Assembly (NCBI RefSeq): GCF_003610235.1
Contig: NZ_RAPR01000001.1
Coordinates: 2,480,001 to 2,544,000, forward strand
From: Catellatospora citrea
GTDB taxonomy: Bacteria > Actinomycetota > Actinomycetes > Mycobacteriales > Micromonosporaceae
Length of the DNA stretch: 64,000 bases
Reading direction: 5' to 3'
Shown here: positions 1 through 7,872 of the stretch, one piece after another
Layout: each line of letters begins with the position of its first letter
Position numbering within the stretch: position 1 is the first letter of the stretch
Translations under genes and position numbers: made by a program
The notes under the pieces: generated by a model
Told to the model about the DNA's origin: nothing
What the model saw: the letters and a program-made list of their open reading frames with translations, nothing else
Databases searched by the model: none

Positions 1-825
1 GTCGGCGTGGAAGTAGCGGATGCCGGGGCGCGAGCGCAGGGTCTCGCCGACCCAGCCGGCGGGTGAGCGCACGCTGATGCCCAGCCCGTTGTCCTCGCAC
101 ACGAACAGCAGCGGCAGCCGCAGCCCGGTGAAGTCGGACCAGCCCGCGGTGTTGAAGGCGGCGACGGCGCTGGCGTGGTTGACCGAGGCGTCGCCGAACG
201 AGCAGAGCACCACGGCGTCGCGGGGCCAGGCGGGCGGCACGAGCACGGGCTGCCCGGAGTCGGCGGCGTGCCGGCCGCTGGAGCCGCGCGCGTCCAGGCC
301 CTGCCGGGAGCGCTCGACGGCGAACGCCAGGCCGACCGCGCGGGGCAGGTGCGAGGCGATGGTCGAGGTGGTGGGGATGACGTTGAGGTCGGTGCTGCCG
401 AAGACCTTGTGCCGTCCGCCCGCGATCGGCTCGGCGGCGCTGGCCACGACCCCGCGCAGCACGTCGCGGATGGCGTCGACCTTGCCCTCGGCCAGCTGGG
501 CGGCGCGCGCGGCGTAGAACGCGCCGGAGCGGTAGTGCAGCAGCGCCGGGTCGGTGGGGCGCAGCGCCGCGGCGACGCCCGCGTTGCCCTCGTGCCCGGC
601 CGAGCCGATGGTGTAGTACCCGGCGCCGTCGGCGCGCAGCCGCCGCGCGGCCAGGTCCAGGTGCCGGCTGGTGACCTGCGCGTCGAAGAGTTCCCTGGCC
701 ATGGTCCCGGTGAGGCCGCTGTCGGGGCGCACCGTCGCATGCGGATCGCCGTTCGGCGGGGTGCTGGCGGGCCACGCCGCGAGCGCGCTCCGGAACCGTT
801 CGTCGAGATCATGAGAGGTGCTCAC
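1..825 (-). CDS. TPP-dependent 2-oxoacid dehydrogenase E1 component, N-terminal part
   Basis: The reading frame is open from a GTG at 825 to the window edge (275 codons), so only the N-terminal part is present. It resembles the alpha half of thiamine-diphosphate dehydrogenases of the branched-chain/acetoin type: a GSAGHEG substrate-site segment near residue 75, then a TPP-binding stretch GDASVNHASA around residues 215-225, followed by CEDNGLGISV. Family members decarboxylate a 2-oxoacid and hand the acyl group to an E2 lipoyl protein. Many actinobacterial homologues fuse alpha and beta halves in one chain; whether this one does lies outside the window. Its exact 2-oxoacid cannot be told. It is divergent from the phosphoesterase gene. 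Confidence 0.75.
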   Translation of the reverse strand, partial: MSTSHDLDERFRSALAAWPASTPPNGDPHATVRPDSGLTGTMARELFDAQVTSRHLDLAARRLRADGAGYYTIGSAGHEGNAGVAAALRPTDPALLHYRSGAFYAARAAQLAEGKVDAIRDVLRGVVASAAEPIAGGRHKVFGSTDLNVIPTTSTIASHLPRAVGLAFAVERSRQGLDARGSSGRHAADSGQPVLVPPAWPRDAVVLCSFGDASVNHASAVAAFNTAGWSDFTGLRLPLLFVCEDNGLGISVRSPAGWVGETLRSRPGIRYFHAD

Positions 826-938
826 GCTGCACAGCATTACCCAGAGGTGCCAGGGGCGACCACCCGGATCGGTGATCGGACACGCCACACCACCTTGCAA
901 GATGGACGATTTATCCAGATTTACCCATAATCTGCGTC

Positions 939-1865
939 ATGGCTCACCGGTCCCCCCGCGCCCGTCGTCTTCTGCTCGCCGCCGCAGGTCTGGGCCTGCT
1001 GGCCGCGCTCGCGCCCCAGCAGCCCGCCGCGCTGGCCGCGGCCGCGCCCGCCGCCGCGGAGGAGCCCGCGGTGCTGGTCGGCGCGGGCGACATCGGCAGC
1101 TGCCTCAGCGACGGCGACGAGGCCACGGCGAAGCTGCTCGACCGGATCCCGGGCACCGTGTTCACCCTCGGCGACAACGCGTACGTGGCCGGCACCGCCG
1201 AGCAGTTCCAGAAGTGCTACGAGCCCTACTGGGGCCGCCACAAGGACCGCACCCGCCCGGCCATCGGCAACCACGACATGCGCACCGACAACGGCGGGCC
1301 GTACTACGACTACTTCGGCGAGGCCGCGGGCGAGAAGGGCAAGGGCTGGTACTCGTACGAGTTGAACGGGTGGCAGGTCCTGGTCCTCAACTCCACCTGC
1401 GACCTCGTCGACTGCGAGGATGACTCCGAGCAGGCCGAATGGCTGCGCGAGGAGCTGGAGTCATCCCACGCCAAGTGCACCGTCGCGATGTGGCACCACC
1501 CGCTGTTCACCTCCGGCTGGAAGCACGGCGCCGACCCTCGCGTGAAGCCCTTCTTCCAGCTCCTCTACGACCACGGCGTCGAACTCGTCCTCAACGGCCA
1601 CAACCACCACTACGAGCGCTTCGCCCCGCAGACCCCCGACGGCGAGCTCGACAAGGTCTCCGGCGTACGCCAGTTCACCGTCGGCACCGGCGGCGGCGGC
1701 CTCAACGGCTTCAGCAAGGACAACATCGCCGCCAACTCCCGCGCCCGCAACGCCGACACCTTCGGCGTCCTAAAACTCTCCCTCTACCAGGACTCCTACA
1801 CCTGGAAATTCGTCTCCCCCGCCACCAGCACCTTCCAGGACCAGGGCGCCGACACCTGCCACTAA
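939..1865 (+). CDS. Secreted metallophosphoesterase
   Basis: A 308-residue protein with an arginine-rich start and a hydrophobic, alanine-rich signal segment (about residues 8-38), so it is probably exported. The calcineurin-type metallophosphoesterase motifs are in order: GAGDIGS, GDNAY, GNHD, then WHHPLF and GHNHHYER, which in this family hold two metal ions and a phosphate ester. It is closest to purple-acid-phosphatase-like actinobacterial proteins; the physiological substrate is unknown. A CATAAT hexamer (926-931) ends 7 nt before the ATG with no Shine-Dalgarno sequence, so the mRNA may be leaderless. It faces the MuiA-like gene across a long hairpin. Confidence 0.85.
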   Translation: MAHRSPRARRLLLAAAGLGLLAALAPQQPAALAAAAPAAAEEPAVLVGAGDIGSCLSDGDEATAKLLDRIPGTVFTLGDNAYVAGTAEQFQKCYEPYWGRHKDRTRPAIGNHDMRTDNGGPYYDYFGEAAGEKGKGWYSYELNGWQVLVLNSTCDLVDCEDDSEQAEWLREELESSHAKCTVAMWHHPLFTSGWKHGADPRVKPFFQLLYDHGVELVLNGHNHHYERFAPQTPDGELDKVSGVRQFTVGTGGGGLNGFSKDNIAANSRARNADTFGVLKLSLYQDSYTWKFVSPATSTFQDQGADTCH

Positions 1866-1878
1866 CACCCCTGCCCTC

Positions 1879-1983
1879 CACCCACCAAGATCGCGACGAT
1901 CTTGCGTGAACTGTTAGGGATATGCCCGATACGGGCGTGTCATCCCCACAGCCCGCGCAAGATCGTCGCGATCTTGGTGGGTG
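1879..1983. terminator. Long perfect inverted repeat between convergent genes (family A)
   Basis: Two perfectly complementary 28-bp arms (1879-1906 and 1956-1983) flank a 49-nt loop that contains its own small hairpin, GCCCG-ATA-CGGGC, at 1924-1936. The arm holds the palindromic core AAGATCGCGACGATCTT. It lies just after the phosphoesterase stop and just before the stop of the convergent gene, so a bidirectional terminator is the likely role. Confidence 0.7.
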
Positions 1984-1991
1984 GGGTGGGA

Positions 1992-3563
1992 TCAGTCGCG
2001 CCAGCCGGAGATGTCGACGCCCTTGGCGGATTCGACGCGGAGGGCGAAGTGGATCTCCTGGGTGGTGTTGGGGGGCAGGGTGAGGTTCCAGGTGTAGACG
2101 CCTAGGTCGGAGCGTTCGGCGGGGTCGGGTTTGGCGGTCAGTTCCTTGACGGTGATCTGGGCGTCGCGGGAGACCGGGAGCTGGTCGAGGACGGTGACGG
2201 TGACCTGGCGGGGGCTGTGGTTCGCCACCGTGATCTTGTATTCAGCGTCGGTGCGGCGGGACGAGCCCAGGGTGGCTTTGCTGGCGGAGCGGCGGACCAG
2301 CTCTCGTTCGACGCGGACCCGGTCGTCGACGCCGAGGGCCAGTTCGCGCTCCTCCTGGGGCGCCCAGGGTTCCAGGCGGGTGGAGCCGACGAAGTCGCCC
2401 TCGTGGAACAGGGCCGCGGTGCCGCCGGGCAGGGTGTGGCCGGACGTGTTGGGCACGGTGGCGCGCAGGGTGGCCTCCTCGGCGCGGACCGGCGCGGTGA
2501 TGTGGTCCAGGCGGGCGGCCAGGTCGAAGCGCGCGATGAGGGTGCGGTGCGCGGTGCCGTCGGCGGGCACGGCCACCGGCTTGAGCGGGGTGTACGTCGC
2601 CGCGACCGGCCCCTCCTCCACGCTCGCGCTGGTCTCGCGCACCGCGGCCCGCGCCTTGGGCATCATCGTCTGCATCGGCGCGGCACCCGGGGCGGGTGGC
2701 GGCGGCGCGGACATCGGCATCGCGGCGGCGGCGTAGGCGACCGGCATCGGGCGCAGCACGTCGACGAACCAGGGGTCCAGCTCGGGCACCTCCAGCGCGC
2801 CCGCGGGGCGGGCCGTGGACAGCTTGAGCGCGCACTCCGGCCAGTCCTCGCCGGTACGCTGGGTGATCATGCCGTGCCAGGTCAGCGTCAGCGTCTCCCC
2901 GGCCAGCCGCAGATCGTAGCCGCTGCTCCAGCTCGCGCCGGGCACCACATAGGAGAGCTCAAGCTCGATCTCGCCCGCCTCGTCGACCTCCAGCAGGATC
3001 TCCGCGGCCAGCCGGTCCGGCCGGGTGCTGCCGCGCAGGTCCATCAGCCGCCGCTCGGCCGCCTCCCGGCGGCGGTGCAGGTCGAGCCGCTCGCGCTCGC
3101 GGCTGCGGCGCGCCGCGTGGATCGCGGTGAGCTGCTCGTCCAGGCCGTCGGCGAACCGCACCGCGGCTGCCGGCTCACCCGTGGCCAGTGATCCCGCACC
3201 GCGCATGGCCAGCCTGCCCAGGAACCGCTCCCGGGCCGTCGCGACCGTGTCGGCGTCGTCGAGGACGGCGATCGCCGCCTCGATCTCGCGCAACTCCGCC
3301 TCCAGCGCGACGACGGCCTGGTGCGAGGTCACCGCCTCGCGGCGGGTCACCACGTTCACCCCGGCGACGGCGGCGGGTCCGTGTCCGGACACCCGCACCG
3401 AGTCGCGCAGCAGGTTCAGCGGCAGCGGTCCACACGGGACGCGGTGCTCGCCGGGAGTCAGGGTCACCGTGGCGCGCCGGGTCACCCGCGCCCGGTCCGG
3501 GAACACGGTGACCGCGACGATCGGGGCGTCGACGAGGTCGGGTTCGTCCGCGTTGAGGCTCAT
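1992..3563 (-). CDS. DUF4139 / mucoidy inhibitor MuiA-like protein
   Basis: A 523-residue protein. The N-terminal part (about 10-100, with FPDRARVTRRATVTL) matches the DUF4140 beta-rich domain. A helical, probably coiled-coil stretch follows (about 110-210), then the DUF4139 domain, interrupted by a proline-rich loop with APPPPAPGAA. The start was placed at the ATG at 3563 because GAGGAGC lies 6 nt upstream; a longer open frame to 3689 has no ribosome site. MuiA-like proteins are widespread, but their biochemical role is not established; the name comes from a mucoidy phenotype in E. coli. No signal peptide or membrane segment is visible. Confidence 0.8.
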   Translation of the reverse strand: MSLNADEPDLVDAPIVAVTVFPDRARVTRRATVTLTPGEHRVPCGPLPLNLLRDSVRVSGHGPAAVAGVNVVTRREAVTSHQAVVALEAELREIEAAIAVLDDADTVATARERFLGRLAMRGAGSLATGEPAAAVRFADGLDEQLTAIHAARRSRERERLDLHRRREAAERRLMDLRGSTRPDRLAAEILLEVDEAGEIELELSYVVPGASWSSGYDLRLAGETLTLTWHGMITQRTGEDWPECALKLSTARPAGALEVPELDPWFVDVLRPMPVAYAAAAMPMSAPPPPAPGAAPMQTMMPKARAAVRETSASVEEGPVAATYTPLKPVAVPADGTAHRTLIARFDLAARLDHITAPVRAEEATLRATVPNTSGHTLPGGTAALFHEGDFVGSTRLEPWAPQEERELALGVDDRVRVERELVRRSASKATLGSSRRTDAEYKITVANHSPRQVTVTVLDQLPVSRDAQITVKELTAKPDPAERSDLGVYTWNLTLPPNTTQEIHFALRVESAKGVDISGWRD

Positions 3564-3724
3564 GCCTGCTCCTCGGCGTGCGCGCGGGCGGCCCGACCGG
3601 CTGCTCCCAGGAATCGTTCGCTCATGAAACGAGGCTACCCAAACCGGCCCGAGCGAAGCGCCCCAATGGGGCGGGGCGGTCACGGCCACCGGCCGCGACC
3701 GCCCCGTTCTTCAGGGAGGAGGTG

Positions 3725-6289
3725 TCAGGAGCAGGCGGCGCCGTTCAGGGTGAACAGGGCCGGGTCGGGGTTGGGGCCGCTCGCGGGGTCGCCGATGAAC
3801 CCGAAGGTCACCGACTGCCCGGGTGCGATGACCTTGTTCCAGAAGAGGTTCGTCGCGCTGACGGTCGCGCCGGACTGGGTGGCCGAGGCGCTCCAGATGT
3901 CGTCGACCGACTGCCCGCCCAGGAACGACCAGCGCAGCGTCCACCCGTTGACCGCGGTGGCGCCGGTGTTCTTGACGGTGAGCTGGGTGTTGAACCCGTC
4001 GTTCCACTGGCTGTGCTTGGTGTAGGTCACCTTGCAGGTGGACGCGGGCGCGCTCGCGCCGTCGCCCTGGCCCGCGAGGAAGGCGGCCACCCAGGCCAGC
4101 GGGGCGTTCCAGTTGATGGTCAGCTCGTTGGTGGACCACGAGTCGATCTCGTCGATGTAGCAGAACTGCCCGACGCAGCCGGTCAGCTTCTGCTGCGCCA
4201 GCGGGTCCTGGATGGACGAGTTCGGGCCGCCGGCCAGGGTGCCCTTCGGCGGGTTCGGCAGGTCCGGGTTGAGCTGGTGGGCGTACCAGCGGCTGTGCTG
4301 GTTGTGCGAGTTCACCTCGCCGTAGCCGGTCACGTAGGACATGTTCAGCGCGTTGCGGCCGAACAGGTAGTCCGCGCCCTGCGTCACCGCGTCGGCGAAC
4401 CGGTCCTGGCCCGTGATGTCGTACGCCGTCGACAGCACCACCAGGTTGTTGGCGATCCCGCTGTTGGAGCCCCAGTCGTAGGAGTTGTTCGCCGGCTGGT
4501 ACGGCACGCCGTACGGGTGTGCCGCGATCGCGGCCAGGTACTCCTCCGCGCCGGACACCACCGAGGCGCGCACCGCGGCCCGGCCGGGCAGCGCGCTGGG
4601 CACTGTGGCCAGGTCGAGGCGGCCCAGCGCGGCCAGCGACTGCCAGCCGAAGCCGTTGCTGCTCCACACGTCGGCGGTGTGCAGCGGCGAGCCGGTCACC
4701 GCGGCCTGGTACTGGCTCTCCCCCGTGGTCAGGTAGAGCTCGGCGGCCGCCCAGTAGAACTCGTCGGACACCACGACGTCGTCGTAGGTGCCGCCGCCGG
4801 TGCCGTCGGCCGGGCTGGCGTAGATCGCCGGGTGGGCCAGCGCCGCCGCGTACGCGGTGCGGGCCGCGGCCAGGCAACGGGCCGCGAAGGCCGCGTCGTA
4901 CGGGGCGTACACGCGGGCCGCCTGCGCCGCCGCGGCGGCCAGGTTCAGCGTCGCCGCGGTCGACGGCGGGTGCAGCTCGCGCTGCTTGTCGTCGAGGTTC
5001 GGCAGCAGCGGCAGGCCGGTCCACTCGCTGTCGTGGATCTTGTGGTGGGCCATGCCGGCCAGCGGCTTACCGGCCGGGACCTGCATCTTCAGCAGGAACT
5101 CCAGCTGCCAGCGGGCCTCGTCGAGGATGTCCGGCACGCCGTTGCCGCTCTCCGGCAGATTCAGCTGGCCGTCCGGGAACGCCTGGGCGGTGGCCGCCCA
5201 CTTGCCCCGCTCGAACTCGTTGACCAGCTGGAACACCGAGATGCCGCCGTTGACGACGTACTTGCCGTGGTCACCGGCGTCGTACCAGCCGCCGGAGACG
5301 TCCAGCGAGTAGTCGCACACACCGGGCTGGCAGGGCACCGACGTGTCGCCCTTGTTCGGCGCGACGCCGACGTGGCCCGCCGGGCGGCCGTAGCCGGGCC
5401 GCAGGGCGTCGGAGATCGCGATGCCGGAGCGCTGCGTGTAGAACATCTTCAGCGCGTCGTCGCGCAGCCCGGCGTAGAGGTTGCCGGCCAGGTCGAACGG
5501 GCGGCTGGTCTCGCCGTCGGCGACCAGGGTGTAGCCGGCGCCCGCGACCTTGTAGCCGCTGAAGTCGATCGAGTGGACGTTCTGGCCGGAGCTGGCGTCG
5601 ACGCCGCGCGGGGTGGTGTCACCGCTCGCGACCACGTCGCCGCCGGCGTTCTTCAGCTGCCACGGCAGGGCCGAGGTCGCCTCGGTGACGACGGTCGCGT
5701 TCTTCGGGCCCTTGGTCAGGTAGCCGACCTGGTTGACCCGCACCCGCGGGCCGGTGTCGGGCTGGTAGACCTCGGGCGCGGCGCCGCCCTTGAGGGAGAT
5801 GTCGTCGAGGCAGAGCCGCCAGGGGGAGGCACTGCCACCGATCTGAAACGCCACCTGCGCGTTCGGAAGGGAGACGGGCGCGGTAAAGGTGTACGAGTAG
5901 CCGGTGGCAGTGCCGGTCATCAGCGGATTCGCGGCCAGGAACTGCGTCCACGGGTCCACCGGCAGCTGGATGAGCGCCTTGCCGACCTTGTCCGGGGTCG
6001 CGCTCGCGGTGAAGCTGTAGCTGTACGTCTCCCCCGCGACCAGCGGGATGTTGTCCTGCCCGATGATCACGTCCCACGGGTTCACCGTGCCGCCCGGGAT
6101 GTCGGCGCACAGCTGCCCGCCGCTGGAGTCGAGCGTGATGTTGCCGGTCCCCCACCAGGGGGCGTGGCCGGAGGTGAAGGTGCCGTTGACGATCTGCTCG
6201 GGGGCATCGGCCGAGGCGGCGGCCGCGGTCAGGCTCGTCGAGACGAGCCCGGCCACGGCGGCCAGCGCGATCAGCACGGGTCTACGCAC
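3725..6289 (-). CDS. Secreted cellulase, glycoside hydrolase family 9, with CBM4/9-like and CBM2 modules
   Basis: An 854-residue endoglucanase-type enzyme for cellulose or related beta-1,4-glucans. Order of parts: signal peptide (1-28), a carbohydrate-binding module of CBM4/9 type (about 30-175), an Ig-like CelD_N domain (about 185-275, starting RVNQVGYL), and the GH9 catalytic domain (about 280-735). The catalytic domain shows [13 protein letters not shown], the [10 protein letters not shown] histidine region and [16 protein letters not shown] with the expected acids. A C-terminal CBM2 (about 750-854) begins [15 protein letters not shown]. The GTG at 6289 was chosen because AAAGGA lies upstream and it begins the signal peptide. 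A CebR-type operator lies 74 bp upstream. Confidence 0.92.
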   Translation of the reverse strand: MRRPVLIALAAVAGLVSTSLTAAAASADAPEQIVNGTFTSGHAPWWGTGNITLDSSGGQLCADIPGGTVNPWDVIIGQDNIPLVAGETYSYSFTASATPDKVGKALIQLPVDPWTQFLAANPLMTGTATGYSYTFTAPVSLPNAQVAFQIGGSASPWRLCLDDISLKGGAAPEVYQPDTGPRVRVNQVGYLTKGPKNATVVTEATSALPWQLKNAGGDVVASGDTTPRGVDASSGQNVHSIDFSGYKVAGAGYTLVADGETSRPFDLAGNLYAGLRDDALKMFYTQRSGIAISDALRPGYGRPAGHVGVAPNKGDTSVPCQPGVCDYSLDVSGGWYDAGDHGKYVVNGGISVFQLVNEFERGKWAATAQAFPDGQLNLPESGNGVPDILDEARWQLEFLLKMQVPAGKPLAGMAHHKIHDSEWTGLPLLPNLDDKQRELHPPSTAATLNLAAAAAQAARVYAPYDAAFAARCLAAARTAYAAALAHPAIYASPADGTGGGTYDDVVVSDEFYWAAAELYLTTGESQYQAAVTGSPLHTADVWSSNGFGWQSLAALGRLDLATVPSALPGRAAVRASVVSGAEEYLAAIAAHPYGVPYQPANNSYDWGSNSGIANNLVVLSTAYDITGQDRFADAVTQGADYLFGRNALNMSYVTGYGEVNSHNQHSRWYAHQLNPDLPNPPKGTLAGGPNSSIQDPLAQQKLTGCVGQFCYIDEIDSWSTNELTINWNAPLAWVAAFLAGQGDGASAPASTCKVTYTKHSQWNDGFNTQLTVKNTGATAVNGWTLRWSFLGGQSVDDIWSASATQSGATVSATNLFWNKVIAPGQSVTFGFIGDPASGPNPDPALFTLNGAACS

Positions 6290-6362
6290 TGGGGGTCCTT
6301 TCGATGGAGCGATCGGTGTTGCATCGAAAGCGGGCGTGAGCAGCCGGAATGCGCCGAAGATC

Positions 6363-6376
6363 TGGGAGCGCTCCCA
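6363..6376. promoter_or_regulatory. CebR-type operator upstream of the GH9 cellulase
   Basis: The 14-bp perfect palindrome TGGGAGCGCTCCCA is identical to the box bound by the LacI-family cellobiose repressor CebR in Streptomyces. It lies upstream of the cellulase start at 6289. This predicts repression without cello-oligosaccharides. No cebR gene is in the window. Confidence 0.85.
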
Positions 6377-6450
6377 TCTGCGCCCATGAATTATTGCCGC
6401 CACATTTCCGGAGTGTCAATCACCCACCTGTCCCGGCCGGGCCCGCCGTG

Positions 6451-6537
6451 GCCCAAGATCGCCCGACTTGCCAGGCAGGTGGGCGAAAGGGCGCTCAAGA
6501 TACGCACAGGTGCCAGGCAAGTCCGATGACCTTGGGC
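6451..6537. terminator. Imperfect long inverted repeat downstream of the YjbQ gene
   Basis: Arms of 22 bp (6451-6472 and 6516-6537) pair with a few mismatches; the left arm starts GCCCAAGATCG. The repeat lies just after the YjbQ stop at 6580 and before the cellulase promoter, so it probably ends YjbQ transcription. The CCAAGATCG core is shared with the 1879 and 7041 hairpins. Confidence 0.5.
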
Positions 6538-6579
6538 AGGTGTGCGGGTGCGTGGCAGCGCGCCGGAGGAGTGAAAGTT

Positions 6580-6984
6580 TCAGCCGGCGAGGAAGGAGAG
6601 GCGGACCTGGCGGGTGGGGTTGTCGCCGTTGGTGTCGACCAGGCAGATCGACTGCCAGGTGCCCAGGGCGATCCGGCCGTTCAGGACCGGCAGGCTGGCA
6701 TACGGCGCGATGAACGCGGGCAGCACGTGGTCGCGCCCGTGGCCGGGTGAGCCGTGCCGGTGCTGCCAGCGGTTGTCGGCGGGCAGCACGTGCTCCAGCG
6801 CCGTGAGCAGGTCGTCGTCACTGCCCGCACCGGTCTCGATGATCGCGATTCCGGCCGTCGCGTGCGGCACGAAGACGTGCACCAGCCCGTCCCCCTGATC
6901 GCGCACGAACGCGGCGACCTCGTCGGTGATGTCCACGACGGTCGCCCGATTCCCCGTCCGCACACTCAACACTTCACTCCGCAC
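6580..6984 (-). CDS. YjbQ / UPF0047 family protein
   Basis: A 134-residue single-domain protein of the YjbQ (UPF0047) family, full length for the family. It has the conserved HATAGI segment near residue 41, NRWQHRHGSPGHGRDH with the histidine cluster (about 71-85), and LGTWQSICLVDTNG near the C-terminus. Members are sometimes named secondary thiamine-phosphate synthase because E. coli YjbQ can do that reaction weakly; the true role is unclear. The GTG at 6984 has TAGGGT ending 6 nt upstream and no ribosome site, which suggests leaderless translation. Confidence 0.85.
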   Translation of the reverse strand: MRSEVLSVRTGNRATVVDITDEVAAFVRDQGDGLVHVFVPHATAGIAIIETGAGSDDDLLTALEHVLPADNRWQHRHGSPGHGRDHVLPAFIAPYASLPVLNGRIALGTWQSICLVDTNGDNPTRQVRLSFLAG

Positions 6985-7040
6985 CCGCCCACCCTAAGCG
7001 CCCCCCGCCCCGGCGCGCCGTGCCGTGCCGTGCCACGACG

Positions 7041-7103
7041 AGATCGGCGTCTCGTGTCGAAAGGTGGGGTCTGACCGCACTTTTCGACACGAGACGCCGA
7101 TCT
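7041..7103. terminator. Long perfect hairpin downstream of the His/Asp-tailed membrane protein gene (family A)
   Basis: Perfect 22-bp arms (7041-7062 and 7082-7103) with a 19-nt loop. The right arm read in reverse starts CCAAGATCGGCGTC, like the 1879 element. It lies after the stop at 7129 of the membrane-protein gene and before the YjbQ start, where a terminator is expected. Confidence 0.65.
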
Positions 7104-7128
7104 TGGCTAGGGGGTGGAGGGAGAGGGG

Positions 7129-7671
7129 TCAGTCGCCGCCGCCTCCGCCGTCGCCGCCACCGTCTCCGCCGGAGTCGCCCGAATCGCCGGAGTCGTTGTC
7201 GTCGCCGTCGTAGTCGTCATCGTCGTGGTCGTGGTCGCCGTGGGAGTGGCCGTGGCCACGGCGGCGGCGCTTGCGCGGGGCGAACAGCAGGACCAGGCCG
7301 AAGACGATCACCAGCGGGGCGGCGAAGCCCGCGATGCGCTCCAGGCCCGTGGGCGGCAGGAAGGCGTACCCCTCCATGCCCGTGATCGCGGCCGCCGGGA
7401 CCGCGGTCTTGTTCGCCTCGACCGCGGCGGCGACGCCCGGGCCGACCACGCGGCCGCTGTCGCGCAGCGGGCCGATCACCCAGCTGAGCTCGCAGTTGCC
7501 GTAGATGCCCGCGTAGGGCGGCGCCAGCAGATCCTGCTGGCAGCTCCACTCGTCACCGGTTATCCCTGCCGTCACCTTTTCCCCGCCCAGATCGGCCAGG
7601 AGGGGGAAGGTCGTGTTGACGGCCAGCAGGAAACCGTATGCGATGAGAAGGAGACCGAGGAGTCGTCGCAT
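7129..7671 (-). CDS. Two-pass membrane protein with His/Asp/Gly-rich cytoplasmic tail
   Basis: A 180-residue protein of unrecognised family. It has an N-terminal membrane segment (about 1-30), an outer loop with a cysteine pair (WSCQQDL and GNCELSW), and a second membrane segment (about 110-130). A positive stretch RKRRRR follows, placing the C-terminus inside. The tail has alternating histidines (HGHSHGDHDH), then acidic repeats (DSGDSGDSGGDGGGD). Such a tail could bind divalent metals, but this is inference from composition. TAGATT ends 6 nt before the ATG, so a leaderless mRNA is likely. It is divergent from aceE. Confidence 0.6.
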   Translation of the reverse strand: MRRLLGLLLIAYGFLLAVNTTFPLLADLGGEKVTAGITGDEWSCQQDLLAPPYAGIYGNCELSWVIGPLRDSGRVVGPGVAAAVEANKTAVPAAAITGMEGYAFLPPTGLERIAGFAAPLVIVFGLVLLFAPRKRRRRGHGHSHGDHDHDDDDYDGDDNDSGDSGDSGGDGGGDGGGGGD

Positions 7672-7735
7672 GGCGGCAATCTAATCGGCGTACGCCACTG
7701 GACAGCGTCCCCGGTCGTGAAGCCGACCGAAATGT

Positions 7736-7837
7736 TACTGGTCAGTATGCGTGTCGCGTGTCGCATCGGACGGCGGTACGCGTGACGAATCCCCCACCGG
7801 AGGGGCAGGATGGGTCGAACAGACAAACTCTGTGTCT
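7736..7837. promoter_or_regulatory. aceE upstream region with palindromic elements
   Basis: The 200-bp gap before aceE holds three symmetric elements: TACTG-GT-CAGTA (7736-7747), an ATGCG...CGCAT pair just after it, and AGACA-N7-TGTCT (7821-7837). They may be operators for aceE or for the divergent membrane protein gene. No known regulator box was recognised. Confidence 0.3.
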
Positions 7838-7872
7838 AGACCGATCATCACTACAACTACGAGGGAACGCCT

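Noticed and set aside
3578-6529. 983-residue plus-strand open frame opposite the cellulase
   Set aside because: It is the antisense shadow of the GH9 gene in GC-rich DNA: the translation is Arg/Val/Gly-rich without domains, while the minus strand has clear GH9 and CBM motifs.
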